Below the pieces are notes generated by a model. That model had not been told where the DNA came from. It worked only from the letters and a program-made list of their open reading frames with translations, and did no database searches. Shown here piece after piece: positions 62,460 through 64,000 of a stretch of 64,000 nt of DNA (the stretch's first letter is position 1; each line of letters opens with the position of its first letter). Origin of the DNA: Odiellus spinosus (taxonomy: Eukaryota; Arthropoda; Arachnida; Opiliones; Phalangiidae); the NCBI GenBank assembly GCA_963920705.1, contig CAWUCO010000207.1, forward strand, positions 1,736,001 to 1,800,000, read 5' to 3'. The position numbers and the translations under genes were made by a program.

Positions 62460-64000
62460 AAGTGCAGATCCGCAAATTTCCCAAGTGCAGATCCGCAAAT
62501 TTCCCAAGTGCAGATCCGCAAATTTCCCAAGAGCAGATCCAGAAATTTTCCAAGTGCAGATCCACAAATTTTCTAAGTGCAGATCCACAAATATCCCAAG
62601 TGAAGATCCGCAAATTTCCCAAGTGCAGATCCGCAAATTTCCCAAGTGCAGATCCGCAAATTTCCCAAGTGCAGATCCACAAATTTCCCAATTGCAGATC
62701 CAGAAATTTCCCAAGTGCAGATCCACAATTTTCCCAAGTGCAGATCCACAAATTTCCAAAGTGCAGATCCACAAATTTTCCAAGTGCAGATCCAGAAATT
62801 TCCCTAGTGCAGATCCAGAAATTTCCCAAGTGCAGATCCGCAAATTTCCCAAGTCCAGATCCGCAATTTTCCCAAGTGCAGATCCGCAAATTTCCCAAGT
62901 GCAGATCCGCAAATTTCCCAAGTGCAGATCCGCAAATTTCTCAAGTGCAGATCCGCAAATTTCCCAAGTGCAGATCCGCAAATTTCCCAAGTGCAGATCC
63001 GCAAATTTCCCAAGTGCAGATCCACAAATTTCCCAAGTGCAGTTCCGCAAATTTCACAAGTGCAGATCCACAAATTTCCCAAGTGCAGATCCACAAATTT
63101 TCCAAGTGCTGATCCACAAATTTTCTAAGTGCAGATCCACAAATTTCCCTAGTGCAGATCCAGAAATTTCCCAAGTGCAGATCCGCAAATTTCCCAAGTG
63201 CAGATCCGCAAATTTCCCAAGTGCAGATCCGCAAATTTCCCAAGTGCAGATCCGCAAATTTCCCAAGTGCAGATCCGCAAATTTCCCAAGTGCAGTTCCG
63301 CAAATTTCCCAAGTGCAGATCCACAAATTTCCCAAGTGCATGTCCACAAATTTTCCAAGTGCTGATCCACAATTTTCCCAAGTGCAGATCCGCAAATTTC
63401 CCATGTACAGATCCGCAAATTTCCCATGTACAGATCCGCAAATTTCCCAAGTGCAGATCCACAAATTTCTCAAGTACAGATACGCAAATTTCAAAAGTGC
63501 AGATCCACAAATTTCCCTAGTACAGATCCACAAATTTCCCAAGTGCAGATCCACAAATTTCCCAAGTGCAGATCCAGAAATTTCCCATGTGCAGATCCAC
63601 CATTTTCCCAAGTGCAGATCCACAAATTTCCAAAGTGCAGATCCACAAATTTTCCAAGTGCAGATCCAGAAATTTCCCTAGTGCAGATCCAGAAATTTCC
63701 CAAGTGCAGATCCGCAAATTTCCCAAGTGCAGATCCGCAATTTTCCCAAGTGCAGATCCGCAAATTTCCCAAGTGCAGATCCGCAAATTTCCCAAGTGCA
63801 GATCCGCAAATTTCTCAAGTGCAGATCCGCAAATTTCCCAAGTGCAGATCCGCAAATTTCCCAAGTGCAGATCCGCAAATTTCCCAAGAGCAGATCCAGA
63901 AATTTTCCAAGTGCAGATCCACAAATTTTCTAAGTGCAGATCCAAAAATATCCCAAGTGAAGATCCGCAAATTTCCCAAGTGCAGATCCGCAAATTTCCC
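62460..64000 (+). repeat. Third copy of the 1,356-bp E unit, cut by the window edge
   Basis: From about 62,460 the order follows 58,090-59,630. GCATGTCC, the CATGTACA pair, GATACGC and CACCATTTT recur in sequence, and ATATCCC monomers at 62,582 and 63,939 match 58,214 and 59,570. At the position of the 22-bp monomer this copy has a full 23-bp GATCCGCAATTTT unit (62,858), so here the unit is 1,357 bp long. The copy is incomplete at the right edge. Confidence 0.78.

Larger units (their letters stand above)
1..64000 (+). repeat. 23-bp tandem satellite array filling the whole window
   Basis: Every line reads as head-to-tail copies of a 23-bp unit: GATCC, then GC, AC or AG, then AAATTT, CCC, AAG and TGCA. 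Starts fall at 1, 24, 47 and so on. The register was checked at many landmarks and gives 2,782 complete monomers plus 16 bases at the right edge. No monomer is inverted. Substitutions concentrate at bases 6-7, at 13-16 (TTTTCC, TTTCTC, TTTCAC, TTCAAA, CCTAG, CCAAAG) and at 20-23 (GTACA, GTTCA, GTCCA, GTGTA, GTGAA, GTGCT). GATC and the AT-rich core are mostly kept. The consensus is about 43-48% GC with more C than G on the given strand. Neither edge of the array is visible, so its full length and flanks are unknown. I do not recognise it as a named satellite. A eukaryotic nuclear origin is inferred from size and higher-order structure only. Confidence 0.98.
55478..64000 (+). repeat. Array domain E, A-like library
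   Basis: A-type markers return: GATCCAAAAATTT at 55,478, CCCTTGTGCA, CATGTACA, GATACGC, CTAGTACA, CACCATTTT and ATATCCC monomers (56,858, 58,214, 59,570, 62,582 and 63,939). Private variants include GCATGTCC (about 57,614, 58,970 and 63,339) and, at 59,570 and 63,939, an ATATCCC monomer beginning GATCCAAAAA. No B or D diagnostic monomer was seen. The array runs off the right edge of the window in mid-monomer. No gene or unique sequence is present. Confidence 0.78.

Noticed and set aside
1-64000. CRISPR array
   Set aside because: Repeats are directly adjacent with no unique spacers, there are no cas genes, and the unit count is far beyond any CRISPR array.
1-64000. Telomeric repeat of the long yeast type (units of about 23-25 bp)
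   Set aside because: Only the unit length is similar. The sequence is not G-rich on one strand in the telomeric manner. Monomers are diverged, arranged in nested higher-order blocks, and extend over 64 kb, unlike telomerase products.
1-64000. CENP-B box as evidence of centromere function
   Set aside because: The TTCG and CGGG elements of the box are not present together. TTCG arises only sporadically (for example near 35,400) without the rest of the motif. Centromere location stays possible but unsupported.
1-64000. NF-kappa-B-like sites from the reverse complement GGGAAATTTC
   Set aside because: It misses the CC end of the kappa-B consensus and occurs simply because GAAATTTCCC is part of one monomer class. 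Nothing regulatory surrounds it.
1-64000. Bacterial origin suggested by one GATC (Dam) site per unit
   Set aside because: GATC is a fixed part of the repeat and not evidence of Dam methylation. A gene-free 64-kb satellite with nested higher-order repeats is not typical of bacterial chromosomes.
1-64000. Assembly artefact that explains the large duplicated blocks
   Set aside because: Copies carry private substitutions and whole-monomer losses, which argues against simple duplicated contigs. Copy number could still be wrong, and only spanning long reads would settle it.

Overview
The window is one uninterrupted tandem satellite and holds no recognisable gene, RNA gene, transposon, promoter or other unique sequence. 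The unit is 23 bp. Its commonest form reads GATCC (bases 1-5), GC (6-7), AAATTT (8-13), CCC (14-16), AAG (17-19) and TGCA (20-23). The two main variants have AC or AG at bases 6-7. All monomers lie in the same orientation. I followed the register of the GATC start at dozens of landmark positions. The first base of the window is the first base of a monomer, and the array then runs as 2,782 complete monomers plus a 16-base partial one (63,985-64,000). Only six monomers have a net length other than 23 bp.

On top of the 23-bp period there is a large, irregular higher-order structure made by repeated segmental duplication of multi-monomer blocks. Diagnostic monomer variants divide the window into five stretches. 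A (1-16,491) carries markers such as ATATCCCAAGTGAA, CATGTACA and GATACGC. B (16,492 to about 31,625) carries ACTTTACAAG, GATCCCC, GATCCAGTTATTT and GAATCGC. C (about 31,626-40,594) is A-like and is dominated by a 1,426-bp unit. D (about 40,595-55,477) carries GATAAAGAAATTTT and a 529-bp local period within a 4,670-bp repeat. E (about 55,478-64,000) is A-like again, with a 1,356-bp repeat and an 897-bp repeat. Nearly every block spacing is an exact multiple of 23. The exceptions (4,670, 1,356, 1,220 and 4,369) are explained one by one by the 24-bp and 22-bp monomers.

Organism: long satellite DNA with nested higher-order repeats points to eukaryotic nuclear heterochromatin (pericentromeric, subtelomeric or a B or sex chromosome are all possible). 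Nothing here identifies a species or clade, and I do not recognise the monomer as a named family.

Long open reading frames occur on both strands because the 23-bp consensus has no stop codon in any of its six frames. Since 23 is not a multiple of 3, each frame reads a 23-residue peptide spread over three monomers. These frames have no start context, codon bias, flanking exon or strand preference and are not annotated as genes. The content of interest is the structure and history of the array: tight length constraint, confined variant libraries, patches of one library inside another, duplicated junctions and a long-range copy 24 kb away.
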